This document shows positions 37,154 through 50,259 of a DNA stretch of 64,000 nucleotides, piece after piece. The notes beneath the pieces were generated by a model, which was not told where the DNA came from, did no database searches, and was given only the letters and a program-made list of their open reading frames with translations. Position numbers and translations under genes: made by a program. Within the stretch, counting starts at the first letter, position 1. Each line of letters opens with the position of its first letter. Origin of the DNA: Agrostemma githago (Eukaryota; Streptophyta; Magnoliopsida; Caryophyllales; Caryophyllaceae); NCBI GenBank assembly GCA_958450325.1, contig OY288259.1, forward strand, positions 27,646,734-27,710,733. Reading direction: 5' to 3'.

Positions 37154-37871
37154 CTGTAACAACCCGGATTTTTCAGACTTTATAAATAAGTCTATAATGG
37201 AAAACAACGGAAGATATTGTACATATTTGAGACAATACTATTATCAACTAATTCAATTAATTTATAATAATTATGAAAGTATTAGAATAATACATTTATT
37301 TCTAACTATTTCTAACTATCATTAGCTATCTTCAGCTTTGCCCATTTGAGCAATAATCAGTCTCCACTAATCTGACTATTTAATATTTTAAAAGAATTTC
37401 ATAGAAAAACAAATCGTCAGTGGGTAAATTAATGAAATTAAAATGAATAAAATATTAAGTAAATCACATATCCAATATCAATACACAACACCACAACCAA
37501 CAACACATAAGAATTTTGAGAACTCATAGAAATATTTTATGTATCGCGTTATCTTTAGGAAAGCTTTATCACAGTATACCGGTCAACTATTGTACAAGTT
37601 CCAAACAAATTTCATATTAGAAACTTGTACGACAATAATATATCGCCAATCACACTGATTCCAGAGGTCTTACATCATTACCCCTGTTTATCGTGGCGAC
37701 ATAAACACGTTTAAAACAAAATGTGTCCTCTTATCTTTAGGATCGAATGCCAGATACGTGGGGTTGTTGCCCGCACCATGGACTACCCACCACCCGCCGA
37801 TTATCCCCGCAGCCACGCTCCAATTGTCGACTCACGGGAAACCGAGTGCGATCCACCTAACACGTTGGTGA
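37154..37871 (+). repeat. Possible 5' end of a gypsy-type LTR (TGTAACAACCCGG)
   Basis: The start resembles the TGTAACACCC ends of the other LTRs in this window, but the matching 3' end and target duplication were not found. It would be the host into which the solo LTR at 37877 inserted. It contains a moderately GC-rich block near 37750-37870. Low confidence. Confidence 0.35.
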
Positions 37872-37876
37872 CAGGA

Positions 37877-40800
37877 TGTAACACCCCGTGTTTTTGACCA
37901 TTTTAGTTATTTCTAATAACGACTAATATTAATAAATCGAGTCTCGACAAAATATTTTAAATAGTAATATTCAATTCTTATGCCTTTGTAACCTTTCTAT
38001 TTCACTTCACTATTTGCAAAACCGAAATTTCTATCGTTATCGCAATTCTGCACGATTTCGTAAAATGGTTCCTATTTTCTCATACGGACTCCGATTGAAG
38101 CGTTTCAAAGCCTAACGTTATTATTTTTCTAATATCTAGACAATGGTAATATCCAAAATTTCAGTTTCTAAGTGCATCAAAATAATATTGTATTAAACAG
38201 CTCATTTGCAACGAAAATCGGTCACCCGACGAATCGTTTCTCGACATTCAATTTCCGTACTTCTTTCCTAATCTTTGTGGAACCAAAATAACTCAAAAAT
38301 ATCATCCTTACACACCCCATACCGTCACCTTGAAGTCCAAGGGTCAAAACTTGTTTTTCTAATCAAAAACACCAAAAAGGGTAATGTACTTCCTAAAGGG
38401 TGACTAGCCATTTGAAGCAATTGTCATTTCTTTGTCCATTGCTTGCTCCCTCACCAAAGGCACGACCAATTTCTCTTATAATAAGCCTCATATGATCCTC
38501 AAAATCATATATTCATCCACCTAACATCCTCAAAATCATTTCTAAAACCAAAGGAAAACCATCAAGATAATACTAAGGTGTTAAGCCTTTACACCACCAT
38601 TTTGAAGAGCATTAATCTCTTCTTTCTCTTATCTTATACTACTTATTTTCAAAGTTATTTAATAGTATAACTACTAACTCATTTTGTTTTTGTGTCATTC
38701 TAACGAATTTATGAAGAGGAGCAAGAGAAAAGGAGCATCGATCTTCGTTTTCTTATATGTTGTAGAATCGATTATTTTTGCTCAAGGTAACCTAACTTTT
38801 CTTCGCCCTCAAATCTTGTAGTATAGTGTTTAGATTCTAACTATCATATAAAATCATGTTTAGGACTAAATCATTAGATCACCAAGTTTAAAGTTAACTA
38901 TTTGTTGATTATCACTTAACAATACATGTTGTAAAATGGATTCTGCGATGTATGATGCATGTTTCCGATTTTTCTGTGTTAAACATGTTTCGAAATAGGC
39001 TTAGGATCCTTCATGAAATTTGTACATCTGAATGTCTAAAATATATGAAAATTATGAAAATTAAGTTTTAATGATTATGTATATTTAATAATTATTTATT
39101 TCGTAAAATGATATTGTATGCTTTTATGTACTATCTGGGAAAATGATATGTATCCTGATGTTAAACGTTTCTTTTAGACTTGAAAAACATATATTATGTT
39201 CCTGATGATGTCTATTAGTTGTACGTCAAATTTCATATAAATTCATCTTATATATTTTCATTTATAAAATTTGAACTAAAATAGGTCAGATCTGGAAAGA
39301 TGTTTTTATTTAAGAACATTTATAAAGTATTTTAATCTAAATTTGTGAGTTATGTTATGTACAAATATAGGTATCTAAAATAAATATTTGGTTAACTTTC
39401 ATGATTTTTAAGTATTTTAAAAGATTTAAAAGAGAGTATTGAAAATCGTATCATTTTCATTTTTAATTTCTTAAAAATTATAAAACTTCTTATTTCTGAA
39501 AAATGAGTTTATATATGGAAGCCTAACTCATAAAAATATATTTAGTATGAAAATCGTGATTCAAAAATGACATTTGAAAAATGCTTTATTTTGTATTCTT
39601 AATAATGTTACCGATTTCGTTATTACTTAAATTTATTTTTGTAACACTCTAAGTTTTGAGAAATATAATACTTGATAATGTTAAAAATTATTTTTATAAT
39701 TATTATTATAAATTTATTTGATTTTTGAAATATTTTACTAAGTATAAATAGGTTTTAAAAGATAGGTATACTTGTACAAATACGAAACCGTATAAAAAAT
39801 ACTAAATACGTACACTTGAAGTATAAATGTACTAAATACTTATGCCCAAAAACTATAGATTACTAAAAGACAAATAACCCAAAAGTACAAAGTTAAAACA
39901 TGCTTAAATGTGCTAAACAGCCCTTAAACTTATTAATAACTAAATAAGGACTAATTAGTTACTAAGTCAAAACTAAGGGTTGACTTGACTAGTCCATCTT
40001 GGTCAAACTTTGACTTTTTATGTCAACATAGACCAAGTCAAGATAAAGAAATTCATCTTGAATAATGTACTTAGAAATAATTGAATCTTTAATCAAATCT
40101 TAACTAATGAATGCTTCAAATAATATACATCAAATAAAACGTTCCAAATGCCTAACATCAAATATACTTAAGATATTCAGTAAAGTAAAATACACTTAAT
40201 ATAATTGTTATGATCATTTAGTAAATCGTTCCTAAATTAGCTTAAGGAACTGTTGTACCTTCGGGTCATGCATTTTCCTGTATGAATCACTGGACCTTCC
40301 CAGTGTTCCATTGGAGCTTCTGTACCTACGGGACAATATGCATCCTTCCGGTTATCTGAACTAAGTTCCAATGGGAGTCTGACTGTTCGATACCAAATGA
40401 GCCATATGTAGCAACTGTACCTTCGGGACGGTATGCGATCATTCTAGTTGTCTGAACCAATGATCCTACGGGAGTCTAAGTGTCCAATACCCTTATATGT
40501 CTCATATAGACAATCTATATCGTAGTATCGTTACGTGTTGGACAATATTATGCCAAAATTTAGAGATCGACGTGATGGGAGATTGCTCAGAGAGCTTTTG
40601 CTATGAGAGTACGGACAGCAAATCCTGAAGCTGCATGTGGATGGATTGTCGTTAGAGTAGTAGTCACCGGCTATCACTGAGGACCTCTGGGAGTCCGAGA
40701 GTTGTGTAAGGGGGTATGTGCGCATGTATTTGACAAGGGCCTGATCAGCTCTACTCTCTTTCTGATATCTTGGCACTTTTATTCACGGTTGTGTACGTGA

Positions 40801-41890
40801 TTCTTTTCCTTGACTTCTGCGTGTTGTCAGTGGGTCTCGCGGTGGTGTGGGTAGGCTTCTACGATTTGTCGTCTACATTATCAGTAGTCTGTTCTCCCTC
40901 GCGATTAGAGTTCTAAATCAAATCATAGTTGTTGTTCGATCCTATTGAGCACTAGGGGTGAGATGTAAACCTCCTAGTATCGATATGATTGGCGGGATTG
41001 ATGTTTCCATCCGCACTTATTGTGAGATGCAAGCCTTAAGTGTGCATGAGACATTAGTAGTCAAGTTGCGTGCATTATGTGAAAGAAAACCATTGTTTTT
41101 AAAAGTAAATAACTACAGTTTTCTAAATCATATGTGTTACTATGCTTCGTTACTGTTCTATACTCTTATGACTAATGATGTGATTGAAATGCTTGATAAG
41201 GGGAAGTGATGTTTTGTTATATGTCTTGCATGAATATTGATTATGATTGATATTATGTTTCATATGATTTGTATTATGAATGTCTTTCTCTATTTTCACA
41301 TGACACTTCTATGAATCCATGATCCATGCTTTAATGTATTCTATTCACATGATACTCATATGATGTATGTATTACGTTATTCTATATAACCTACATGTCT
41401 TATATATTTAAATTGATTCGCATGTTAACTGAAATCACTTCATGTGTATCTCACATTGTATACATGTCGATTTGTAATGTGACATGTCTGCTTATCTGTT
41501 AATTAGATAACCTAAACGTTATACTACATTGATTATTCGGGCCCGTGTTAGAAGTACGCTTAGGTTACTCCCACTAAGTGGGACATGTATATTTAAATAT
41601 GCATTTAGGTTGACAAACCCTCAAGACTGGAGATGGGGGCATGCATTAGTGCAAGAGATACAGTGTAACAGATGAGAGTGTCAAACTATAAATCTTGTAA
41701 CACAAATTTTATCAGACTATTGTATTTAGAAATTTATAATTCGGTTTTCAGTTGTTGTATTTTAACAAACGGTTCATTTATCGGTAAAAGGCTCACTTGA
41801 GTCAAGGGTTTTTAATTTTTACCCCTTTTTACGACTTAATTATTTTTCCGCCTTGTTAATTAATGTCATTGGAAGAACCGGGTTTTTACA
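37877..41890 (+). mobile_element. Solo LTR, 4014 bp, gypsy type
   Basis: It starts TGTAACACCCCG and ends TTTTTACA, giving a TGTAA/TTACA terminal inverted repeat. It is flanked by the 5-bp duplication CAGGA (37872-37876, 41891-41895). No internal region, primer site or polypurine tract lies between, so it is a product of LTR-LTR recombination. Short frames inside (40531-40776, 40958-41209) have no domains. Confidence 0.88.
40245..40500. repeat. Degenerate triplicate repeat inside the solo LTR
   Basis: Three diverged units each carry GTACCTTCGGGAC or GTACCTACGGGAC, followed by TATGC, a GTCTGAAC/ATCTGAAC word, CAATG and GGGAGTCT. Unit spacing is roughly 65-110 bases. Confidence 0.6.
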
Positions 41891-41895
41891 CAGGA

Positions 41896-42521
41896 CCCCA
41901 CCTAAAGTATGGTCACACTCCCGCCTACTCTCGAGTCAATGACAAGGGCAGCAAAAGACCCTTCGTGCACTGCAGTAAATTTTATACGGGTAAGCTAAGC
42001 ACTATTCTTCTAAGTTATCTCGTGTACAATATAGACAACCTACTTTTCTGCTCAAAGAGATTTCGAATTAAGTCCTAAAAATGCCAAATGAAATATGAAA
42101 TTATTTTAAATGTTATGCGTTATTCAACTAGAATCTTCATAAATTTCCTTATCTTCAAATTTGTTGTATCTGTAACCACATAACATATAATACGTACTCA
42201 ATTTATTGGTCTTCTTAAGGGGTGTGTCTCTATTTGTAAGACGGGATTTGGCTAACGAACTTGGTTAATAAGTTAAATGATTATTATGGTCATTTAACGG
42301 AGTTTAGCCAAGTTTTAACCAATTAAACTAAGGGACGATTTTTAGTCCCCTGAGTAGTTAATTGATGTGGATCTAGCAATATTGTGAGTCGCACCTAAAC
42401 GATTTCCCGGGTCCTAAAACGCTAACCTACTCGAGAGAGAATAAGCTAGGTATTTTAATATTACATTACTTGGGGTATCGTTAGTCAAGTCTCGCAATTA
42501 ACATTTTGAAATTTATTTTGG
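41896..42521. other. Unassigned sequence right of the solo LTR
   Basis: Probably the continuation of the element split by the solo LTR. No gene. The frame at 41863-42078 begins inside the LTR and is chance. Confidence 0.35.
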
Positions 42522-43209
42522 GTTTTTCTACGTTGTACTCTCTTATTTTTTTTTTCATTTTCTATCATGTACCTTTCTTATTTTCTAAACCGCTACTTAT
42601 GCCCCTGTAAATGATTAATTTCATTAAACGTGACTTAATCACAAATTTTCCAAATAAAAAAACCCATAATTAATCTCCATTCACGTCTCCTATGTCCTCT
42701 CCAATTCTAATTTTCAAACATAATTTCTGATTTTTTTTCTTAAGTTTATCATAACTCTTTCATTCTTCTTTATTTGTCTTTAAATTTCACGATCATACAA
42801 CAACAATGCTTTGTTTGTTAATGTAATTGAATTAATTTTATTAGAAATCAGTAAAATTTCATTATTCTAAGCAAAAAAAAATAAACCGAGGAGAAAGTGG
42901 AGAGAAATAAATAAGGTAAACAAGAATAAAAAGTTGACGTATAAAAGGGAGAAAATAGGGAAAATTACTGAAATAAGAGGGAAAAGTTGGGGGAAGTGGA
43001 AGTAAAAAATAAGTCAAGATTGTCAAAGCTAGCCATGTCATTGCTTATACATTGTCATGTTATCTAATTAATGGAGCATTAAACGATTAATTGTGATTAG
43101 GTCACGTTTCATGAAGTTAATCAATTACAGGGGTATTAGTAGGGGTTTATAAAATAGGAGGAGTTCATGATAGAAAACAAAAAAACATGACGGTACAACG
43201 TAGAAGAAC
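42522..43209. mobile_element. Non-autonomous DNA element with ~120-bp TIRs (688 bp)
   Basis: The left end GTTTTTCTACGTTGTAC and right end (reverse complement GTTCTTCTACGTTGTAC) open inverted arms of about 120 bases at roughly 80% identity. They share TTTTCTATCATG, CCCCTGTAA and AATCACAA words. The middle is about 440 bases of AT-rich sequence without a frame. TIRs this long suggest a MULE-like MITE. A matching target duplication was not found. Confidence 0.72.
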
Positions 43210-43931
43210 ACTTTTTATATTTATAGAGTCAAATAAAATACCAAACACAAATTGAATTAAATAATTTATAAGTTACACACAATTACAGTAATAACGTCAC
43301 GTAAAATAAAATATGGACGATTAATATTTTTGAAACGGTGATAATAAAAATAGTATTACGAGTCGTTTTATGGAATTTCTGAAGACACCAAAGACAGTTT
43401 TGGAATAGGTCCCTAGGCTAACGTCATCACTACATCTGAAATAAATTTAGGCTGTCCTAAAATAATAGTGTAACTCATGAGATAACTTAACCTACAACAA
43501 AAATTGATAGTCTTCAAATTTTTATATTGATAGTTTTCGATTTTTTCAAATCCAATTGAGTAATTAAAACAAATCATCATTTTAGTGTACTACTCTAATC
43601 TAAAAATATACTTAAAGTAAATACAGTATACAAGAAAGACAAAAATAATCTTTAACTAAAAACAAGACTTCTCAAATTTTGTTAGTTTTGATTTAATATT
43701 TTAATTTATGAAAGGATTTTACAAAAGTCACAATTTATTTTAATCTGGAATTTGGCGTGGATGACTATTCTGATGTAAAAGAATTTCCTGATTTTTTTTC
43801 ATAACTTTACAGAATTGATATATTTGGGTGACTTAATTAATCATTTTAAATCGTTGTTTATCGATAAATCCCGTGTTTACTAATTCAATTTCTAATTTCT
43901 CACTTTTATCTTATTCATAAAATAATGTTTC
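43210..43931. other. Unassigned AT-rich sequence
   Basis: No gene, TIR or LTR end could be recognised. It may be part of the diverged LTR that continues after 46219. Confidence 0.35.
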
Positions 43932-44749
43932 TGACTTGTGGACATGACATAGGTCCACCCCGACGCGGCCACGCGCGGGTTTGGGGAGGCGAATGAATCT
44001 CCATATGAGATGGTCAAATTGAAATTTAAATCGAAGTAGGAGTCGCCACCGAATTTTGTGGTTATTCGGAACCATTCGAGCCCACTCTATGTCGTAGTGG
44101 GCCGTATACAAAATACGGCCCATTTCCGATGTCAGAGTTTATTGGGCTCGTCCCTTTGCATTATGATACCGATACCGACATTATCGGATATCGTGTATTG
44201 AATGACTCTCATTGCCAATGGATTCGGACATCCGGAAACCATGGTTCTGAGTAAGGGGTGAGGGTACGTGTTGGGAAATTCACTAAGAACACCCAACCCC
44301 GCCCGCACTTAGCGGCCTTTACTAAGATATCGTTCGTTTTTGGTGTACACGCGTTAGTTCGACGGTTGAATGATATGCAAACATTATTTTCCCTAGACAT
44401 GTGAGAAAAAAAAAATGGGTTGCTAAGTCATTTAATGCATATTAAACTAATAACGTCAAAGTTATTTTAGCATGTGAGGTCGTTTTAGTCTAATAAAACG
44501 ATAAAAATAGGTAAAAGGCTACAAACACGAGAAAACGAGTTAGTAACGGTGAATAAATCGAATAAAGACATGCGTAAATAATATGCATGATTTTAGAAAA
44601 GATTTAATGACACGTGATGGATTAACACGTGTTGACTGAGGTCAAAAAAAAAAAACTATTTATCGAAATATGTCGCGAAAGTCGCTTTTTAATGTAAGGT
44701 TCGAAAAGAATAAAAAATAGAAAAGCGAGAAAACGAAAAAAAAAGGGCT

Positions 44750-44820
44750 CGGCGGATCAGGCCACCGCGCGAGTCGCCCGACAGGCACGCGACTCGCGTG
44801 GCGGTCTGTCCGAGTTTTTT
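44750..44820. repeat. GC-rich imperfect hairpin in the solo Ogre-type LTR
   Basis: GCCACCGCGCGAGTCGC and GCGACTCGCGTGGC face each other within 71 bases of otherwise AT-rich LTR. Confidence 0.65.
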
Positions 44821-45616
44821 ATTTGTCGAAAACCGTCAATTTTTATAAATCGCGTACAAATATGGATTAATTTATACCCGATTCATATTTTCAATATTCG
44901 TCGTATTCGATACTCGATTATGAAATCGATATCGAATAGTCGGAATGTTTTAGAAAAGGTTTTGAAAAAAAGTTTGTTTTTGAACGAAAAGTAAAAAAAA
45001 GAATTTCGAACGAAAAAGATGTTAATTCTCTCCGCGTTTAAAATCATCGAATTTTGTTTTAAAAAAAGGTAATGATTTTATTAGCATCAACGAGAATTAG
45101 TTAATTTAGTTCTTGTAGATACGATATTCGATTAGACAATCGGTATCGTATTTTAAGAACGTTAAAAAAAATAGTTTTTAGTATCGGCTATTAGAAATAA
45201 AAATTATGTGACGAACGACCCATGTTAAAATGCGAGACGACCGACGATGCGACGAAAAAAGAAGAAAAAAGACGTGGAGAAGGAAGAAAAAAAAAAGGAA
45301 AAAGTCGGGTTTGATTTACACCCTCAACCTACATGCTTTGCTTTCTCGGTATAGAGCTCGTCGGACGGTGGCTTAGGCACAGGAGCATCGAGATGATGCG
45401 GATGAGTTAAGGTGTCGGTTTTTTGGATGTGTGATGGGACGAGTTTCGGCCGGATGATGGGGTCGTTTCGTCGGTATTTCGAGGCTTCTTCGGGAATACG
45501 TCGGGATTTGCTTTGATTTAATTTTACTAAATATCGAGGATGTGTGGGTAATAGATCTATGATGTGTGTGAATGTGCCGGGATAATTGATGTCGTTTTTG
45601 TGTTGAATGGAGGGTC

Positions 45617-45626
45617 CTATTTATAG
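45617..45626 (-). promoter_or_regulatory. TATA box of the solo Ogre-type LTR
   Basis: Minus-strand CTATAAATAG, about 590 bases from the LTR start. Equivalent boxes occur at 48155 and 57348 in the related LTRs. Confidence 0.6.
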
Positions 45627-46219
45627 GAGTGGAGGTTTAGGAGAGGTATCTTGCTTGAAAAACAAGAAATACCGGTTTGGATAGGAAATGCGAGAAGTTG
45701 AAAGGAATGAGGAGTCCGTTGCTTGGTGGGGAAGCAAGGATCTCGGCTGGTTGGGGGGTTTTGGCCGAGTATTTGGAGCTCGGTCGGTGTCTGATTCGGT
45801 TTCCGGATAAAATTTCTACTTGAGATCGAATTCTATCCTTAAACGGATTTGTTTAATATTTTTTGAAGCTGATTTTTGTAGCAGTTGGAGGCCGAATCAG
45901 CCACGTGAGGTGTCATGGGTGACTCGTGTGTCTCGGGAATATTTTTGACCGGGTTTTGACTTGGTTGCTAAAAGACGGTTTTACCCCTGGTGTCGGAATC
46001 GACCCAAATTAGTCTTATTTGACTCGAAACGAACCACTGGGCCTAGATTTGAGGTTGGTTTAGTAATATTTGTACTCCTTAATAAGCCCAAGCCAAATGT
46101 CCATGATTTCGAGCCCATATTTGAGTCCATTAAAGCATGTTTGCGTCCAATCATCATCGGGTGTTTGGCGGGAACTACTATAGACACCTGGCGGTCAAAA
46201 TGTGGGTGTCTACATGACT

Positions 46220-47664
46220 TTTCTTTAAGAAATATTAATTCTAATAATTTTAGAGTTTTAATTAAAAATTTGGATCGATAATTATATTTAAAAATCGTTA
46301 ATTGTGAAAACGGGTTTTAAAAGACGATTTTATAAAAGTATATGAATTCTGGAATTTTGGAATTCTGAGAACAATATAAGTTTCTGTAAAATCTAAAATT
46401 TTAAGTTTAATAATAATTTTTGGATATTAACGCTTAAATCGTTTTGAATTTACAATTTTTATTAATCGTTATTGTCGAGATTAGACGATTAGCGTGAAAA
46501 CTCTTTACAAACCGATTTATGGATTGTGGGAAAATTATTTTTCTGGGCAGAATGTCCAAATATATATTTGATCTATTCTACATAATTTTAATATCCCCCC
46601 CCCAATGATCTTCCACTTACAAATGGCACATAGATTAAGAAATGAATAATTAAAGGTGGTAAATTGTTGGGTGAGGTACAAGATGTCAAATCACAAAAAG
46701 TAATCAATAGAAAGAAAGTATAATTGATGAATAAAGAAAATTTTGAAGTGGGAAAATCTTAGTGGAATTTTCTTTTAAGGAAAGTGGAAAAATCTTAGTG
46801 GGGTGGAGTACTATTTATTTATTGAAGCCTTTAAATGATAGTATCGATTTTAAATCAAAGTTGCGAAGTACCGTTAAAATACTTCGTTTCAGCTAAATAA
46901 ATTAATTTTTCAGCTATTTTAAGAATTATGAAATCTATACTTTTATAACTAAAATTACCCTTTATGATACTTTACATTTGTTCAAATATTCTATAAAATA
47001 AAGATGTTAAATGATTTGTTTTTGTATTTGCCGTAAATGTCTATTTATCCTTGTTTCATCAAAGTTAATAATAATTAGGGAATTTTGTTTTATAAACTTT
47101 AGAAACACCCTAATTAATAGTACTACAATATTTAAGTCATTTTAATAATTTAATAAGCACTTGTATGATACTTCAATAATTTACAAACCCATTTATTCTC
47201 GTTTTGAAATTAATATTGTTAAGGCCGAAAGTATTAGTTTTATAAATCTATATTTTTTACTAAAAGTTGTATTAGTATGAACTAATATTTTCGATATTTT
47301 GATATGACGCTATTTTTAGTAAAGTTTATAAAACTAGAAGTTTTCTAAAATAGAAAATTTCCTCTTTTAGAATATAATGTTTATTTCTTTTATCTCCATA
47401 TTATTTATAATGATTCTCTCTTTTGAATATCGATAATGACGTCTTTTGGAATTATGAAATATGGATAAGTGTGGGGTTAGAGTAATAAAGCCTACAATGT
47501 ACTGTTTTGCCATCAACTATAATGCTGGTGTATCCATTTGGGATGCATTGGTTGTTGAACAAGATACATTTGGTGTCCAGGAGTATATTTTCATTGTGCC
47601 CTTAAGCTAGATATCACATCGTGTTAGTCGCCGTCAGTTGAACTGGATACATTTGGTGTCTAGT
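46220..47664 (+). repeat. Diverged LTR related to the tandem family, left piece
   Basis: From about 47380 to 47664 it follows the reverse complement of the tandem-array LTR (matching words such as GTTTATTTCTTTTATC, TTGCCATCAACTATAA, GCTGGTGT). It stops at the Ogre-type insertion and resumes at 52282. Its own LTR start was not identified. The upstream part is too diverged to align by eye. Confidence 0.65.
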
Positions 47665-48018
47665 TGTAGACACCTACATTTGGCCGCTAGGTGTCTATTG
47701 CAGTTTTCGACAAACACCCGATGACGATCGGACGCGAACGTGCTTCTACGCGCTCGGATATGGGCTCAAAACCGTTAGTTTTTGGCTTGGGCTTTTTACG
47801 GAGTACAAATCTCACAAAACAGACCTCAAATTCAGGCCCAGCGGGCCGTTTCCAATCAAATAAGACTAATTTGGGTCAAAACCGACACCGGAAATAAAAC
47901 CGACTTTTAGCGACCGGGTCAAACCCCGGTCAAAGCCGTTTCCGAGACACAAACCAGCCATGCAAACATCAAGAATCCAACCCAAACACAAAATCTTCAA
48001 AATATTCCCGTCCAGCTG

Positions 48019-48130
48019 ACCGAATCGATCGAGTGTCAGCCCACTCGATCGAGTGGGCCTCCAAAAGGCCCGCTGTCGCCTTCTAGCTGGGCCACTCGAT
48101 CGAGTCCATCAGGGCACTCGATCGAGTAAC
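48019..48130. promoter_or_regulatory. CACTCGATCGAGTG palindrome cluster upstream of the LTR TATA box
   Basis: Four copies of a perfect or near-perfect CTCGATCGAG-centred palindrome occur in 112 bases, ending 25 bases before CTTATAAATACC. Role inferred only from position. Confidence 0.65.
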
Positions 48131-48154
48131 CCTAGGTCGGGGAGTTGAGCAATT

Positions 48155-48166
48155 CTTATAAATACC
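48155..48166 (+). promoter_or_regulatory. TATA box of the Ogre-type LTR
   Basis: CTTATAAATACC, about 490 bases from the LTR start, just after the palindrome cluster. Confidence 0.6.
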
Positions 48167-49243
48167 TCCCTTTGCATGCACCTTTACAAGAACTTTTTCG
48201 AAACCCTAATTGTTCACACACAATACATACTTCTTCAACCTAAACTAGGATCTAGCAAACCTACAAACCCTAAACCACCATTACTCCATCTACATAATCT
48301 CGATACTCCCGTGCCTGAGCCACAACTAGACGAGTTGCATACCGAGAATACAAAGCATGTAGGTTGAGGGTGCAACAATCCCGATTTCTTCTTTCTTCTC
48401 CTCTTCTCTTCTCGCGTCATCTTCCATCATCTTCTTTTTTTTGTTTTTTTTCTCTTATTTCTAATATCATTAATATTACAAGTATTAAAACACTAAAATA
48501 CTCGGCGATTCGTGTCGAATACAAAAGAAGACGGAATAAGAAAATCCGAATACAAGGATGTTTCACCCGACGTGGTCGGTCGCTTATCCCGACACCCCGT
48601 GTATTTGATTGTTGAAGCGAGTCAACACCAACAATAAGGTTTTTTTACTTTGTCGCGTCGTTAGTCACGTTTTATCATTCGCGTCGTCATCGTTAGTATC
48701 GCATATTCGTCGATTTTCAAAAACTAGTTCGAACCAAACACTTTTATTTAAGTTAAATCGAAACCCGTTGATGCGGATCTGACATCACATAATCCCCAAG
48801 GATTCGTTACGATGTCGAGATGCGGAGGGAATCAATTCTTTTAAATTCAATAGAATATAAACTGTCGTTCTTTAGACTTGATACCAACTCAATAGTCGGA
48901 TATCGTATCTAAATGAATTAGTCAACAAATTTAACTAACTCGAATTCGTTGATGCTAAAATAGTTGTCATATAGATCGAGAGAACAAATCACGACACTAT
49001 AAACGCGTAGATAATCAATTTCGTTTTAGTTCGATTTAAACGACTCACAACATCTTTTTCTAGATCTCACTCTAAGTATTCGATATTGATTCCATAATCA
49101 AATATCGGATACGACGAGTATCAAAATTCGAATCGAGCACAAATTATACAATATTTCTGCCCGATTTGACAAAATTAGCAATTTACCAAAATTAAAAGGC
49201 AATCTTTAACAAATTGCGAAACGAACCCTTGTTCGTACAGGGG

Positions 49244-49444
49244 GCACTCGATCGAGTGGCACCCCAAAAACCGAGGCAGAAGGTTCTTTGAGAACCACTC
49301 GGTCGAGTCTCGCAATGACTCGATCGAGTGGTTGCTCACTCAGTCGAGTCCCTCCATGACTCGGTCGAGTGACACCTCAAATCCGGGATAGAAGCTTTTT
49401 CCGAGGTCCACTCGGTCGAGTCCTTCAATGACTCGATCGAGTGA
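49244..49444. repeat. Second CACTCGATCGAGTG-type palindrome cluster in the Ogre-type LTR
   Basis: Seven copies (CTCGATCGAG, CTCGGTCGAG, CTCAGTCGAG) in 201 bases, about 1.1 kb downstream of the TATA box. Confidence 0.8.
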
Positions 49445-50241
49445 CCTTTATCACGTCAAAACCGTGAGTCCCACAACGCCTTTCGAGTCCCGATAATATT
49501 TTTTTATGACTTCGGTCAACACGTGTCAAGTCTATCAGGTGATTTACTACTTTCCAAAACCATGTATCGTGTCGTTTACATCATTCTATATCATTCCATA
49601 TTATTTACAAACCGTTATTATCGTTATCATCGTTACTAACACGTTTGTTTCCATTTTTGGCACTTTATTCCTGTTATTTGTTTCATTGTACTAAAACGAA
49701 TCTCGCATGCTAAATACAACTTTGATGTTAATTTTAGATGCATTAAATCGACATAGCAACTTATTCAAATATTCGCATGTTTAGTCAAAATATTGTTTGC
49801 ATAACATCTCATCGTATTGCTAACGCGCGTATTAAAACATCAATCGATATCTTAGTAGAGGCCGCTAAGTGCGGGCGGGGTTGGGTATTCTTTGGGAACT
49901 TCCCAACACGTACCCTCACCCCTTAGTCAGAACCATGGTTTCCGGATATTCGAATCCATTGGCACCCGAGAGTCATTCAATACACGGTATCCGATAATGT
50001 CGGTATCGGTATCAAATGCAAATGGACGAACCCCATAAACTCTGACATCCGAATGGGCCGTACATCGTGCACGGCCCACTAAGATATAGAGTGGGTTCGA
50101 ATGGGCCCGAAGTCCCACAAAGTTCGGTGGCGAATCCACTTCGATTTAAATTTCAATTCGACCCATCTCACATGAGATTCATTCGCCTCCACAAACCCGC
50201 GCGTGGCCGCGTCGGGGTGGACCTATGTCATGTCCACAATT

Positions 50242-50259
50242 TGGCGACTCCACTGGGGA
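50242..50259 (+). other. Primer binding site of the Ogre/Tat-type element
   Basis: TGGCGACTCCACTGGGGA lies three bases after the LTR end. It resembles the tRNA-Arg-type primer site used by Tat/Ogre elements (usual form TGGCGACTCTGCTGGGGA). Confidence 0.8.

Larger units (their letters stand above)
43937..46214 (-). mobile_element. Solo LTR of an Ogre/Tat-type element (2278 bp)
   Basis: On the minus strand it starts TGTAGACACCC (46214) and ends GTCATGTCCACA (43937). It is flanked by TGACT on both sides (43932-43936, 46215-46219). The end segment (GCGCGTGGCCGCGTCGGGGTGGACC on reading; about 43945-43985) and the start segment match the plus-strand LTR at 47665-50238. No internal region remains. 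Confidence 0.9.
47665..50238 (+). repeat. Complete Ogre-type LTR (2574 bp)
   Basis: It starts TGTAGACACC and ends GTCATGTCCACA, immediately before an Ogre-type primer site. Its GC-rich terminal segment and its start match the solo LTR at 43937-46214 in inverted orientation. It contains two clusters of CACTCGATCGAGTG palindromes. Confidence 0.9.

Noticed and set aside
37154..42480. A complete outer LTR starting TGTAACAACCCGG
   Set aside because: No matching TTACA end with an AAGTC duplication could be found to the right, so only a possible LTR start is listed.
47241..50243. CRISPR-like reading of the short palindromic repeats
   Set aside because: The palindromes are irregularly spaced, vary in sequence, and lie in plant LTRs. 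There are no uniform spacers or cas genes.
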